Shown in pieces: positions 40,866 to 52,494 of a DNA stretch of 64,000 nt. The translations under genes were made by a program, and so were the position numbers. The notes beneath the pieces are model-generated. The model made no database searches. It saw only the letters and a list, made by a program, of their open reading frames with translations, and had not been told where the DNA came from. The stretch's first letter is position 1. Each line of letters opens with the position of its first letter. This stretch comes from Proteromonas lacertae. Lineage: Eukaryota; Sar; Bigyra; Opalinata; Proteromonadidae. Where the stretch lies: contig NGBS01000600.1 of NCBI GenBank assembly GCA_002245135.1, positions 1 through 64,000 on the forward strand, written 5' to 3'.

Positions 40866-42560
40866 TTAATGTGGTGGTGGTGGTTGATATTGATATTGTG
40901 GTTGATAAGGAGTATATTGACCAGGTGGTGGTAATGACTGTTGTTGTTGTGGTTGTTGTTGATAATATTGAGTTTGTTGTTGTTGAAGTGGTGGTGGTTG
41001 TTGTGGATAACATCCTCCTGGATATTGTTGTTGCATTGGTGGAGGTTGAATAAACTGTGGCTGTTGAGGTTGAATAAATTGAGGTTGTTGTTGAATAAAT
41101 TGAGGTTGTTGAGGTTGAACAAATTGTGGTTGAACAAATTGTGGTTGTTGTGGAGGTTGTTGTTGCATTGGATTAATAAAGCTACCATAAGTATTAGGCG
41201 GTTGTAAATTAGTTGGTTGATAACCACCAGTTGGTGGTGGTTGAGAATGCATCATTGGAGCTGCAGTTGTACCACCACTTCCTCCTGTTGGAGGAGATGA
41301 TGGTGGAGGTGTATTATCAACAAATACAAATGTACCAGCTACAATCCTTACTGTTGGTAAGACTAATGGAGTATCTGCTTTAATTGGTTGTTTATCTAAT
41401 TTCAATGGTTGATCAACCACTGGCCAGGATGTCAATTGACCTTCAGCTTGTTTTCTAGATTCATTCAATAAGACTTCCAATTGAGATAAATAATTAGGGA
41501 AAGCTTTACCAATCTCTGATGAGATATCACCTTTTAACTTTTGTTTTAATTCCTATTATTAATAAATAATAATTTATAAATATATATACATAAGCAGCAT
41601 TTGAGTATTTGTATAAATAATTGAATGAAGATTCACTACTTAACAAATCAAATAATACATCATTATTATCAGCAGCAAAATTAGCAATATCACCTTCATT
41701 TGCTGGATATTTCAACTCAATATCAAATGCCATATATAAATTCGCATGTAATTCCAATGTTTGATTAACACAATCAATAAATGCACAAATATTCTTATAA
41801 TTTTGAATTTACTAAATTTTTCTTTTGAATGACATAATTCATCAATTGCAGTGATATAAAACTTGGCTGAATTTCTTCGACTATCGTCTGCATTTTTTCT
41901 TCCCATCATTTCTCCAACTAATACGAATTGAAGGCCTCTAATCAATTGTACAAACTATATAAATAAAATTCAATTAAGATTATACAGCATCTAGAAAATC
42001 ATTTCCTATATCTTCACATTTTGATATTTCTTTTTGATCAACGTAATTATTGTAGGATTTACATAATGTAATACACTCTTTTGCGATTTTGTAGTATTTT
42101 ATTTTGTCTTGTATGTCTTGTATCATATACGGTATATAGACACATTTTTCTGTTCCTTCAAGACAATAACTGCATAGGAATATAGCATAATGAACTAACA
42201 TGTTACAAATTTCAAAATTTGGATTGTAAGACTTGTTTGTTGAGGTAGTAACAGCTGATACCCACTCAAATTTAATAGCTTCCTAGTTTTATATAGTCAA
42301 TATATGATACTTTGTCTTTGATAGCAAAATTTTCATTCATTTGCTTAACTCTTGTCACATATCTTCCAATAATATCAGCAGATTTGTCGTATTCAGATGC
42401 ACCTTTCATACAACCGAACTTCTTTGTAGTTTTGTCATAAGCAAAAAGATTTAACAAAAACCTACGATCTATATCTAGCTGTTGACATGTTTTCAACCAT
42501 CCATCCAGATCCTAAAATTATAATTGCATAACAATATACAGGAAGCTTTTGTTTCTTAAT
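40866..42560 (-). CDS. Possible BRO1-domain protein with Pro/Gln-rich tail
   Basis: Exons read 'LDLDGWLKTCQQLDIDRRF', then after a 28-nt intron 'EAIKFEWVSAVTTSTNKSY' and 'NPNFEICNMLVHYAIFLCSYC'. That segment recalls the BRO1 signature in which a W-rich strand is followed by 'FE..(V/M)L.N.A..Y'. BRO1 domains (Alix, Bro1, BROX) bind ESCRT-III at endosomes. The last 150 residues are rich in Pro, Gln and Gly ('PQQPQFVQPQFVQPQQPQF'), like the Pro-rich tail of Alix. Four introns of 28-33 nt are seen. There is a one-base frame lesion near 41815 ('KFSK' to 'NYKNICAF'). I could not place the start, since the frame has a TAA shortly upstream of 42560. The V-shaped domain of Alix is absent. Family call is tentative. 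Confidence 0.5.
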
Positions 42561-42815
42561 TAAGGGGTAAACATTTTTTTCATAGATGTTATCCTTATTA
42601 GAACTGCTCTTACCTTGTAATAAGTGTTGATACATGTGATTTTAGAACTGCACAGACTATTAAAAAAAAAATCAAATAAAAACCTTTGGTGAGGCTTATT
42701 TTAGACTTTTAATGATTTTACAGTAGATTGAATCTACTTTATCACATAAACATAATTAATACAAATTTAAATTAATACATAAATCTTGATCATTTTATCT
42801 AAAGTATGTGTTAAT

Positions 42816-43965
42816 TTACTTCTTACTCTTTCCTTTCTTATTCTTTTTAGAGTTTTCTAGTTCCTCTTGGGCTTTCAACTCCTCTTCCTGTTTTCTAAGT
42901 AATTCTTCCTGCTGTCTCTTCTCTTCTTCTAATTTCTGTTGTTTTTCTCTCTTAAGTGCTTTTCTAAGGTCATTTAAACTAGGTAATTTCATATCATCAT
43001 GTAAACCATAATATTTCTTAATAGTTTCCTGCAAACTACTAATATCTTCAAATACTGTATTTATCATAGAAACATCTGCATTATTTCTTCCATCAATTTC
43101 ATTGGCTAATAATTGTTTGAAATCTCTATCTGATACAAATAAGTAGTGATTAATTTCATTTTCTCTTTTATTCTCTTCGTTTATTATTTTATGCATGTTA
43201 TATTCAAAATCATCCAATCTCTTGATTCTTATCATATTCTCATAATTCAAGGATTCTTCCGTGTCATTTACATGTTTTTCATATCTTTCCATCATTTTTC
43301 TTTCTCTTATTCGTAATTTGCTCTTTTCTATTTCAAATTGTTCATATTCACGTTGAATCCATCTTACGATCTCTCCAGTCATTTCTTCGATTAATTGAGG
43401 AATTTGAACTTCTAATAGATAATGCATTTCCTTATTTAATTTTTCACCACTATAATTTTATTATAAATGTTTATTATATACTGATCCGCTATTTCATCTA
43501 AATCTTTAATTGTTTTTACTTTTATTTCTTCTATTTGAGAATATACATCTTCTTTCAATTGATTTAAACCACAATGAAATGTGTTCTACAATTTATTAAT
43601 GGTGACTATGACTATACTATTAATTCGTTATTATCATCGTCTCTATCTTTTCTTTCTTGCTCTAATTTAGCATAACATCTTTGACACCTTATATGCAAAT
43701 CATTCTATAATAAAATGCAATTAAAAATAATTCTATACCATTCTTCTCACTAAATCTCGATTCCTTTCAACAGCTTGTTGATATAAATATTCTTTTGTAT
43801 CTACCATTTTCTTTTCGTGTTGAATATTAGGTTCTTTTCTAGGGGATTCATATCTTTGTTGAGATTGCGCTTTCCTCTATTTGAGTATTATATTACAAAA
43901 TATACAATAGTCATTTTATTACCAGCAGGTGTAATAACATCCCAAGTTGCGTTATCAGACTGCAT
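42816..43965 (-). CDS. Coiled-coil protein of unknown function
   Basis: The likely start at 43965 gives 'MQSDNATWDVITPAG'. Following exons give 'RKAQSQQRYESPRKEP', 'NDLHIRCQRCYAKLEQ', 'NTFHCGLNQLKEDVYSQIEE' and a long last exon ('EMHYLLEVQIPQLIEEM'). Introns are 32-46 nt. The first junction is out of phase by one base, so either the first exon is wrong or there is an indel. The protein is predominantly coiled coil and ends in a Lys/Glu-rich tail ('ELENSKKNKKGKSKK'). The CxxC in 'RCQRCY' is isolated. I do not recognise it; a cytoskeletal or axonemal role is possible but not shown. Confidence 0.65.
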
Positions 43966-44023
43966 TTTGACTTTTAAAAATTATAACGTTTTGAGTCGAG
44001 CTTTATATTTGAAAAAATTCAAA

Positions 44024-45886
44024 ATGAAATATAAAATACTGTTTTTCTTCTTTATTCTATCATATCAAATTATTATTGATGATGATGTGACATCTAGTGA
44101 CTCATGGGTATATTTGACCAGATTCTGTTTCGAAGATGAAGGTGAAAATGTTGGAATCAAGTATATTCGGTAGATATTATAATCATGTAGTTATTATTCG
44201 ACTATTAAAACTCCTGGCAATCATGGAATACACTTGTTTAAAACAGATGTAGATCTACCTCAGTTGTTTCAGACAGCCAGTTCTTGTAGATATTTACATG
44301 ACAAGGCTGAAGTATATTAATAAAGGAATATGTTTTATGTAGTTTTACTTTAGTCTTGAAGGAAATAAAGAAGATTTCTTTGCTGTTCATCCACCTGATA
44401 AGAGTGGATGTTATTATATAACACTTTCAAACTGTGATTTTATGTATTAAATATAAAGTTTAAATTAAATAGTTGTACCAGTTCAACATGTCAATCAAAT
44501 TTTGATATTAAATTTCAATTGGAAATATTAAACGGTCCAAAAGCTAAACAAGGAAATATCTCTGCAGATGAAAGTGCTTTATTCGTAATATCAATAATAT
44601 TTGTGTATATATATATATATACATATATCTATATTTTTAGATTATTACAAACAATGTTGATTTTATTAATGTCATTAATTCAAAAAGCTTTACAATCACT
44701 CAACAAATACCATCCAACAGTGAAATTATTAAAATATTCAATATTGACATCATTCTTAACTTATCTGTTTTTTATGATTTATTATTTCATTTACAATTTC
44801 CAAGGAATACAATGGAAGATGGGTATATTCTTATGTGATGAATTAGCGACAATATCTGAAATGATGATGGTTTTATTATTGATATTTCTAGCGAAAGGAT
44901 GGACAATTTGTAGAAGAAAGATATCAAGAAAAGGAAGAGTTAAAATAACATTATATTTTAATATTTACTTTTGGGTAAGTGTTATAACAGTTTATTGTAG
45001 AAGTATATTTTAATTATATAATTTTACTTTATTTGATAGATTATAGTGGATCAATAATACCAATAAGATATCTAAAAAATGATCCATCAGTGTATGTATT
45101 AATGGGAATAAAAATATTTTGTTTATTTTGGTTTTGTTATTCCATTTATACAACTATTCACACTATCCATCGAAAGATTCATTTTTATCAGAAATTCTTC
45201 GTTTTTTCAGTAGTATGGTTATTGTTAATAATATGTATAATATATATATATATAAATTTCAATATATTTATAGTAACAACTGGTCTATCCAATACATTTA
45301 AAGAAACTAGTCGTTTCACTACTTATTATACGTTAAACTTCATATCTATTTATTTATTACAGTTGGTATTATGTGTTTTATATATACCAAATCAACAGTA
45401 TTTATATTATTATTATTATTATTATATTACAATTAGATGGAATAATTCATTCCCATTTCATATGAAAGCTTCTGATTGGACAGATAAAAAGAATATAAAT
45501 AGAAACAAATTAACTGATGTTAATGATCCAGAGCAGTTATTTGATTGGTTAGTTTATCAGTCGAATAATATGGTTCAATTGATGAATGATTTGATGGATT
45601 TATATAATACCAGTTTTAAAGAGAATTATCCAGTTATTGTTGATGATAGTATTATTATTATTTATTTTATTTTATTATTATGTTTATAGTTAATGGTATA
45701 AAAAGGAATAAAAATAATGAAATTACAGAGGAAGATGAAACTGCTAATATGTATAGAGCAAATAATAGTAATAATGATAATATTAATGAAGAAAATGATG
45801 AAATTAATTTGTCAGGAAGAAGAATAGAAGAAGAAGAAGAAGAAGAAGATAATGATTCTCCTTTTACTAATAGTGGACCAAAATAA
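44024..45886 (+). CDS. Seven-transmembrane protein of the GPR180/TMEM145 (GpcrRhopsn4) type
   Basis: It has a signal peptide ('MKYKILFFFFILSYQIII'), a lumenal or extracellular domain with paired Cys ('FCFED', 'SSCRYL', 'SGCYYITLSNCDF', 'CTSSTCQ'), and then about seven hydrophobic segments. The segment 'MMVLLLIFLAKGWTI' carries the 'AKGWTI' motif that marks this family. The cytosolic tail is acidic and Asn-rich ('RRIEEEEEEEDNDS'). Nine introns of 28-42 nt are inferred; all restore frame, and one acceptor near 44355 must be the upstream TAG to keep phase. Animal members are linked to TGF-beta signalling or secretory-pathway function, and the protist role is unknown. It is intact as far as I can trace. 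Confidence 0.8.
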
Positions 45887-45931
45887 AAATAAAGAAATAG
45901 AATATTTAATTAAGTGAATATTGGTTATTAT

Positions 45932-46658
45932 TTAATTTGTATGTGTTACAGACAACACTTCAAATGAAGAATATCTATCTCCTATAACATAAGTATATAA
46001 TGGACATATCAATTTATTCACAATTAAAACTGGCTTATAATCATCAACACCAATCCAAAACTCTCTTTTATTCATATCAATAATAACATCATATACAACA
46101 CTTCTCTTCATGTCCTAAAGTTTGGATTTTTACAAACAATTTCACCTACACCTTGTATTTGTTCAAATCCACTATGTTTTACATAATCACTTACTAAAGT
46201 ATTTTTCTGTATAGGAAGTAGTACAACTATATCTAAGAAATGTTTTTATCAATCCTATCTCTATATCACCATATCGACATCTATCTCTAATAGCATGACA
46301 TGCGATTGCAGAAGAAATATAATTATATTTAATGCGATATATTCCTTCCTCTAATTTAATATTTAAGTATAGCATATTATTATCTAAACAAGAAACAATC
46401 TTTCCATTATTAATATTAGTGAATCCTACATAATTATATCTACTTTCTATTAATTTTTTTGTCAAATCTTCTATTTGCTGATTCTGCTTGGTAATAATAA
46501 GATTTTGTTGTTTATTTTCTCTTATAACTTAATTTAGTTGTTTTTCCATATTTTCAACCTTACTGAGCAAAGTTTTGATTAATACCTAATAATATATCAT
46601 AATCATAATATCATAGATCGTTACTATCTCGGCATGCTGGTAAGATTTTCATTGTCAT
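45932..46658 (-). pseudogene. Broken gene: coiled coil plus beta-rich domain
   Basis: A start at 46658 ('MTMKILPACRD') and an intron near 46575-46613 lead to 'VLIKTLLSKVENMEKQLN', then a TAA where a Gln codon (CAA) would fit, then 'VIRENKQQNLIITKQNQQ' in the same frame. The downstream domain runs through three frames: '...GLIKTF' | 'LDIVVLLPIQKNTLVSDYV' | 'KRSVVYDVIIDMNKREFW', with single-base shifts near 46225 and 46115. The last part ends '...VLSVTHTN' at 45932. One nonsense change plus two shifts suggests a real pseudogene more strongly than for other genes here. I do not recognise the domain. Confidence 0.6.
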
Positions 46659-46734
46659 TTTTTTATGTAAAATTGAAGCTTGAAGCTTGTTGTTTTTACA
46701 TAAAAATAACTATAAAATAAATATATTAAATTAT

Positions 46735-47446
46735 TTAATTCTGCTTATTCTTCAAGAAATTCCATATCTCTGTAAATTTACTCACATAAATTGAATCACT
46801 AAGTGAAGATTTCATCCCATATTCTTTAGCTAATTCCTTTAAGTTGTGCTGAACTGTATGTTGAGTAATCTGGACAAGTAGGATATGCTAAATCACTGTA
46901 ATGAAAATTTGTTCTCTTTACTTTTCTTTTATCATTTGTATTGGGTTTAGCTTTTGACTTATTATCATTCTTTTTCCTTTTTGTTGGATTTGTATTAATA
47001 GGAGGTGAATTAGGAGGTAAATCTGTAGAAGTTGATTTCTGTTCTTTATTATTTCTGTTCTTTGGTTTTGACTTTATAAAGTCTGAAATATTTAACAGTT
47101 CTTCATCTTCAGAATCACTCATAGACAATAATTTCTGACTGTCTCTTTTGATATTTAGTGATATAGGTTCTTCATCTGATGAATATTCAAGTGGTGTAGT
47201 GTTTTCATTTTGTTTTTCTTTGGATTCTAAAGGACCTAAAGGAGACGGTGTTTCTTCTATATAAAATGCTTTCAATTTTTCAGTCTTTTCTGGAGTTTTT
47301 AATTTTGTATTTAATTCTTTTGATCTGTAAGGTGAAGTGAGATCAATACACACAACGGATGAATCAGTATCATTATCTAAATCAGATAATAAATCAGGAT
47401 CACTATCAAAATCTGTATCACTCAATGTTATAACTGATACATCCAT
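46735..47446 (-). CDS. Acidic nuclear-type protein, possible Slx4-like C-terminus
   Basis: The frame opens with 'MDVSVITLSDTDFDSDPDLL' and is acidic and Ser/Pro-rich, with basic patches ('TKRKKNDNKSKAKPNTNDKR') that look like nuclear localisation signals. 'SSVVCIDLTSP' resembles a SUMO-interacting motif. After a one-base shift at an A-run near 46828 the frame continues 'QLKELAKEYGMKSSLSDS' and '...KFTEIWNFLKN' to 46735. A short helix-GMK-helix-IW ending of this kind resembles the C-terminal domain of Slx4, the scaffold that binds Slx1 endonuclease, but similarity is only by eye. If the shift is real the protein stops at 46826 without this domain. Confidence 0.45.
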
Positions 47447-47496
47447 TAAGAAAACAGAAAAAAGAGATTTAAAAATTCAAATCCAGTTTGTGCAAA

Positions 47497-48250
47497 ATGA
47501 AATTGAAATTATATTTTTGTTTTATTTGCTCATCATGCAGTATTCTTTTTTGGCCGTTATGGTTTGAATGGTATTTAACTAACAGAGAAGGAAAGAAGCT
47601 GAAGAAAAACACGAATAATACTGGTAAGTATCCTTGGTGTAGTTGGTGTAATGGTGTTTATCGATATGATTACGATCATTCAAGACAAAGTTCATGTGTT
47701 CAATTAATAAGAATATTAAATCAACTTGATATGACATATTTTCTTGCATTTGGCACAGGAATTGGCAGTTCGTAATGGCGGAATAGTACCAGAAGATAAT
47801 GACATTGATATCGTAATCCCAATATGGCTGAATGAACATATATTTCATTGTTCAATTTACAAACCTATTAATATGAGTCATTATGGATGGGAAAGTGTAA
47901 TAATGTCACAGAATTATACACTCTGTGGTCACAAACGTCAATATTATCATCGTATATTATTAAGAAGACTTAGGTACAAATTAAATTTACCATTAATCAC
48001 CAATATGTTAGAGAGCTTTACCTCCAATATTCATTTGAATATATTTCCTGAATTATTGATTGATTTTTGGCCTTTTTTGACTAATGAATATACGTTTAGA
48101 ACTGTTGAACCTTGTTGGTGTACTTATTGTGGTGAAAAGGCGTTAAGTACTGAATCTATGCCAAGTGATTTACAGAAGTTATATGGAAATTATGATGAGC
48201 CAGCTCATGTTAAACCTGACTGGGGTAGAGAAATAGAATCACCTGATTAA
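47497..48250 (+). CDS. LicD/fukutin-like nucleotidyl- or phosphosugar-transferase, frame lesion in motif
   Basis: The N-terminus 'MKLKLYFCFICSSCSILFW' gives one membrane segment, fitting a type II Golgi or ER enzyme. The family motif follows: 'LDMTYFLAFGTGIG', then, in another frame, 'VRNGGIVPEDNDIDIVIP'. The D-x-D triad DNDID is present. A two-base loss after GGC (near 47766) explains the break, since GGC-GC-A-GTT would read G-A-V-R, the family consensus. LicD/FKTN enzymes transfer phosphocholine or ribitol/glycerol phosphate to glycans. The C-terminus 'LQKLYGNYDEPAHVKPDW' also fits the family. No intron is needed. As it stands the frame stops within the active site, so the gene is either non-functional or contains a sequence error. 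Confidence 0.75.
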
Positions 48251-48426
48251 ATGTTATATAAAAATATAAGTATTAAGAAAAAAAAGTAATTTAACATAAT
48301 TTAATAGTTTTCCTTTACTCTTTTTGATTTATTTTGACCAATTCAAACACACACACATTTATATTTATATAATAACAACAAAATATTAATAAAATGAGAA
48401 AGAGAGAGAAAAAATTAAACAAAATA

Positions 48427-49904
48427 TTACTGATTTAATGGCAATTTCACAACAAACACTCCATTCTTAACTTCTGAATTTCTAAACCATCTTCCTAAAC
48501 GATGTTCTTGCGCAATAGCACCAAATACTACTCCATTTTTAGAAATTGACAAATCATTTATAAATCCATTTTGATTAATCTTATTTACACATTCTATCTG
48601 TTTAGAGAATAAATCAATTCTCCAAAACTTAATATATCCATCCCAAGACCCTGTTACACACAAATCTGAATTAATTAAACAATCTAACGATAATATATAA
48701 TTACTACTTGATTCAGTAGCTTGTGTGGTAAGAATTGGTTTTTTCTTCATAATATTCCATAAATCAATTTCACCACTTTCTGTACCTGATACAAAATATT
48801 CATTTGTTAAATGACTGATTCTTTCCATATTAACACCTTTCTTTAAACCACGAAATATTAATTGAGATTCATCAATAATCTAATAATAATAATAAAATAA
48901 AATAAAAGAGAATATAATTATACTTTAAACATTCTATTTGTATTATCTCTCCCACATGTCAATATTCTATCACTATTAATTATATCTAAATCACATATCA
49001 TCGATTCATGTCCATATAATGTCTCAATATAACATTTATCAATTACATTCCAACTCTTTATTGTTCCATCTTCACTTCCACTATATAACGTCTTGTTATC
49101 ATCAGTAAATTTCAATGAATTAATTGCTTGATGATGACCTTGAAATGAATCTATAAACTCATTACTTCTTACATCATATAATCGAATTATTTTATCCTTA
49201 CCACCGGCTGCGATCATTCTATTATCATTGCTTACACAAATTGATAGAATTTCATCACTTATTATATTTTTAGTTAGTTTAGATTTATTATACTTATTTC
49301 TTTTCATTCCTTTTATTTTGGAGATTTTACTTCCTGTTTCTATGTCCCAATGGATTATATTACAGTCTTTTGATCCTGAATAACCATGTCTATCATCATT
49401 CTTACATAATGACACACATGTCACTGGCTTCTATACAAAATTAATAATTAATTATCAATTTATATATATATATATATATACATCATGACCTCTGTAAAAT
49501 TGTAGTGTTAAATCTAAATCTTTTAGTTTATCACCATATTTATGATTTATTTTACCTGTGCTCTATTGAATATAGAAATGATTATGAAATACTTCCATTA
49601 CACTTTCTCTTAATTTTTCATTTATTTCTTCATCTTTGTCTAAATCACTATCACTGCCACTTTCAATTTCTTGTTCTACATTTTTGAGATATTCTTTTGC
49701 TAATCTGGCTCTTTTCTCTTCTGCTGTTTCTATTTCAACTTTTTCTTCTTTTTCACTCTCATTTCCTGATTCTTCTGGTGTTGAAACAGCATCACTATCT
49801 ATTTCTGAGTCATTATCATAATTCAATTCTGTTTTCTTATTTGGATTAACTCGTGATTTCTTTTTTGGTTGTACTAAACCTCTTAATTTTCTCTTTAAAG
49901 GCAT
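48427..49904 (-). CDS. RRP9: U3 snoRNP WD-repeat protein Rrp9/U3-55K
   Basis: It binds the U3 snoRNA box B/C region in the nucleolus and acts in 18S rRNA processing. The N-terminus is basic ('MPLKRKLRGLVQPKKKS'), then acidic, then 'ETAEEKRARLAKEYL', a segment conserved in Rrp9. About six or seven WD repeats follow (for example 'SGSKDCNIIHWDIETGSKI', 'AAGGKDKIIRLYDVRS', 'VTGSWDGYIKFWRID'). The end 'AIAQEHRLGRWFR' is the diagnostic Rrp9 C-terminal motif. The three introns include a 30-nt one (GTATTT...CAATAG) near 49562-49591 and one of about 51 nt with an AT repeat near 49435-49485. The gene is intact. It is divergent from the EF-hand gene with 155 nt between starts. Confidence 0.93.
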
Positions 49905-50059
49905 AAAAGAGAAAAATAATGAAATGAGGCTTGAGTATTATTTGCCAATTTTTCATTTAATTTTGAAATAACCAAAAAAAGACCAAAAATTTACAAATCT
50001 GGGCTTGACACCAACGTATCTAGATTTTTAAATTTAGTCATTAGAAACATTTATAAATC

Positions 50060-52057
50060 ATGAGTTCAGTACCCAGAGGTCCTCCACCACGAGGCCCACC
50101 ACCTAGAGCAATACCAGGTCCACTAGCCAGAGGCGCACCAATGACTCCACCAAGAGGTCCACCAGGCCCACCACCACGTGGTATGGGTCCTTCACCATCA
50201 GGTCCTCCATCAGGTCCACCAATGGGACCTCCTTCTGGTCCTCCACCTAGATCTTTACCAAATGCTGGTCCAATAACTCCCAGAGGTCCACCACCATCAA
50301 GAGGTCCTCCAGGTCCACCTCCTCCATCAATTACACCAAGAGGACCACCTGGACCACCTCCACAAATGTCACCTAGAAGTCTACCAGGTCCTCCACCACG
50401 AATGCCTCCAGACATGAATAATCCTTCAGGTTCTCCTCCATCCAGTTCAATGGGAAATCCTCCAATTAGTAATTTAAATAATCCACCACCACCCAGAGCT
50501 GGTCCTCCACCCCGAATCGCTCCACCTCCTCCTCGTGCAGCACCACCACCATCTATCACACCAGGTGGTCCTCCAATGTCAATGAATCCACCTCCTCCTC
50601 GAATGAGTGTAACTCCACCACCGCCAAGAGCTGGTCCACCTCCACCACAACCATCTCCCTCTAATAATAGTAGTTTACCACCTGCTAGAGGTCCACCACC
50701 TTCTCGAGGTCCTCCACCATCTCGTGGACCACCTCCAATATCTGGTCCTCCTCCTTCAAGAGGACCACCACCTCCAATGTCATCATCAGCAGGTGGACCA
50801 CCACCATCTAGAGGTCCACCACCCATATCAGGACCACCACCATCTCGTGGACCACCACCAGGATTGAAAGGACCACCTATTGCTTCACCACCACCACCAA
50901 GAGGTCCAAGTTTAGTTGGTTTACAAGTAACACCTGATGGTAGAACAAATACTTCGTTAAGAGGAGGTGGTGGTGGAGTATTACCTCCACGTGGTTTACC
51001 TCCACGAGGTCCTCCACCTGGTGCTCCAACTCCATCAGTTAATATTCCTCCAAATGCTACGAATGGAATGCCTAGAGGTCCATTACCTTTACCTCGTGGA
51101 TTACCTCCTCGTGGTCCAATGAGTACAGGTCCAAATGGTTTAGGTGAACCATCTAAACCAGCTCCACCATTACCATTTGGTAGTAATAATAATGGAATGA
51201 TCGAAGGTGAAAGAGATCCAAATGGTAAATTCACAGTTCGAGAAATTCAAGAAGCTTTCCAAGCCTTTGATTTAGATAATAATAACTATATAGGAAATGC
51301 TGAAATTCGTCATGTATTAATCAATATAGGTGAACAAGCAAGTGATGATGAAATAGATGAAATGATTCGAATGGTAGATAAAGATGGTGATAACTTAGTG
51401 AGTTTTGAAGAATTCTATGCGATGGTAACAGGTGGTCAAAGTCCTCCGGCTGGTATAATGGGTGGTGCAACAGTTGGTATAAGTAATAAGACAGTAGGAG
51501 GCCAAGATGACAGTAGTAAGATGATAGAAATGAGACAAAATCGTCGATTGGCTTTACAAGAATTTAATGATGATAATAAATTCAAACCTGAATCAATCAA
51601 GAAGATTTATAAACGATATCAATCATTTGATAAGAATCCAAATGGTTTAGTGAATTACAATGAATTCTGTGATATATTCCAAGTAGAAGCAAGTCCAATA
51701 ATTGAGAAATTGTTTGGAATGTTTGATAAAGAAAAGAGTGGAGAGATTGATTTGAAAGAATTCTTAATCAGTTTGAATAACTTTAGTGGAGCAAGTAAAG
51801 ATGAAAGACTTCGTTTTGCTTTCTTAGTATTTGATGAAGAAGGTAATGGAGTAATAAGTAAAGTAGAATTAATGCGAATATTGAAAGCTAATCACATGGC
51901 AACTTCTGATGCTGAAGTGAAACGAAAAGCTGAAACAATAATGAGTCAAGCTGATAAAGATGGAGATGGTGTAATAACATTTGATGAATTTGTAGTAGTG
52001 AGTAAGAAATATCCAAATATTCTATTTCCAACCTATGCTTCAATCGAAAAGAGTTGA
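50060..52057 (+). CDS. Proline-rich protein with six EF-hand calcium-binding motifs
   Basis: A single exon of 665 codons. Residues 1-385 are a Pro/Gly/Arg repeat region made of variants of 'RGPPPSRGPPP' and 'PPPPRAGPPP'. Residues 390-470 are a calmodulin-like pair of EF-hands with loops 'DLDNNNYIGNAE' and 'DKDGDNLVSFEE'. Residues about 500-650 are four more, with loops 'DKNPNGLVNYNE', 'DKEKSGEIDLKE', 'DEEGNGVISKVE' and 'DKDGDGVITFDE', like calcineurin B. The loop starting 'DKNPNG' keeps most ligands and 'DEEGNG' looks functional. The Pro-rich part could bind profilin, SH3 or WW domains. The role is inferred to be a calcium-responsive actin or membrane adaptor. It stops with TGA. Confidence 0.85.
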   Translation: MSSVPRGPPPRGPPPRAIPGPLARGAPMTPPRGPPGPPPRGMGPSPSGPPSGPPMGPPSGPPPRSLPNAGPITPRGPPPSRGPPGPPPPSITPRGPPGPPPQMSPRSLPGPPPRMPPDMNNPSGSPPSSSMGNPPISNLNNPPPPRAGPPPRIAPPPPRAAPPPSITPGGPPMSMNPPPPRMSVTPPPPRAGPPPPQPSPSNNSSLPPARGPPPSRGPPPSRGPPPISGPPPSRGPPPPMSSSAGGPPPSRGPPPISGPPPSRGPPPGLKGPPIASPPPPRGPSLVGLQVTPDGRTNTSLRGGGGGVLPPRGLPPRGPPPGAPTPSVNIPPNATNGMPRGPLPLPRGLPPRGPMSTGPNGLGEPSKPAPPLPFGSNNNGMIEGERDPNGKFTVREIQEAFQAFDLDNNNYIGNAEIRHVLINIGEQASDDEIDEMIRMVDKDGDNLVSFEEFYAMVTGGQSPPAGIMGGATVGISNKTVGGQDDSSKMIEMRQNRRLALQEFNDDNKFKPESIKKIYKRYQSFDKNPNGLVNYNEFCDIFQVEASPIIEKLFGMFDKEKSGEIDLKEFLISLNNFSGASKDERLRFAFLVFDEEGNGVISKVELMRILKANHMATSDAEVKRKAETIMSQADKDGDGVITFDEFVVVSKKYPNILFPTYASIEKS

Positions 52058-52494
52058 AACTGAAAATTTGTTTTATTTTTGATGTTTTTCACTATTTTAG
52101 AGAATATATATTTTTATTTATTTTATTAAAATTGAATATGTTATTTTTAATGAATTGTTTTGTTTTAGAACTGTATATTTTTAAATAATCGTTATAAATA
52201 TGAATGTTATTTCACATAACTAAGAAATTACTTTAATCACAATTAGTTTATATTTAACATAATTTTGTGATAGAAACGTGAATTAAAGGAGAAATATTGA
52301 AAGTTTTATTATATACATGTATTACTCAATTAATTGGGTAAAATATACAAAAACTGTAAATTTTATACCCATCGAATGGTTAATAAATGAGATTTTTGAT
52401 AAAATGAATTTTGAAACGCAAACATATGTCAAGCCTAATTGAGATTTAAATTCATTTTTAACTCATAGAAATAACAATTCGATTTAAGAGCGTA
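52058..52494. other. Intergenic (437 nt)
   Basis: This AT-rich spacer separates two plus-strand genes, ending at the ATG of the kinase gene. It must hold the terminator of the EF-hand gene and the promoter of the modular kinase gene. I see no other feature. Confidence 0.4.

Noticed and set aside
40871-41207. Plus-strand ORFs of Val or Leu/Trp repeats
   Set aside because: They are antisense of the Pro/Gln-rich tail of the minus-strand gene.
50041-51234. Minus-strand 397-codon Gly-rich ORF
   Set aside because: It is the reverse of the RGPPP repeat of the EF-hand protein, has no domain, and ends just where the sense repeat ends.
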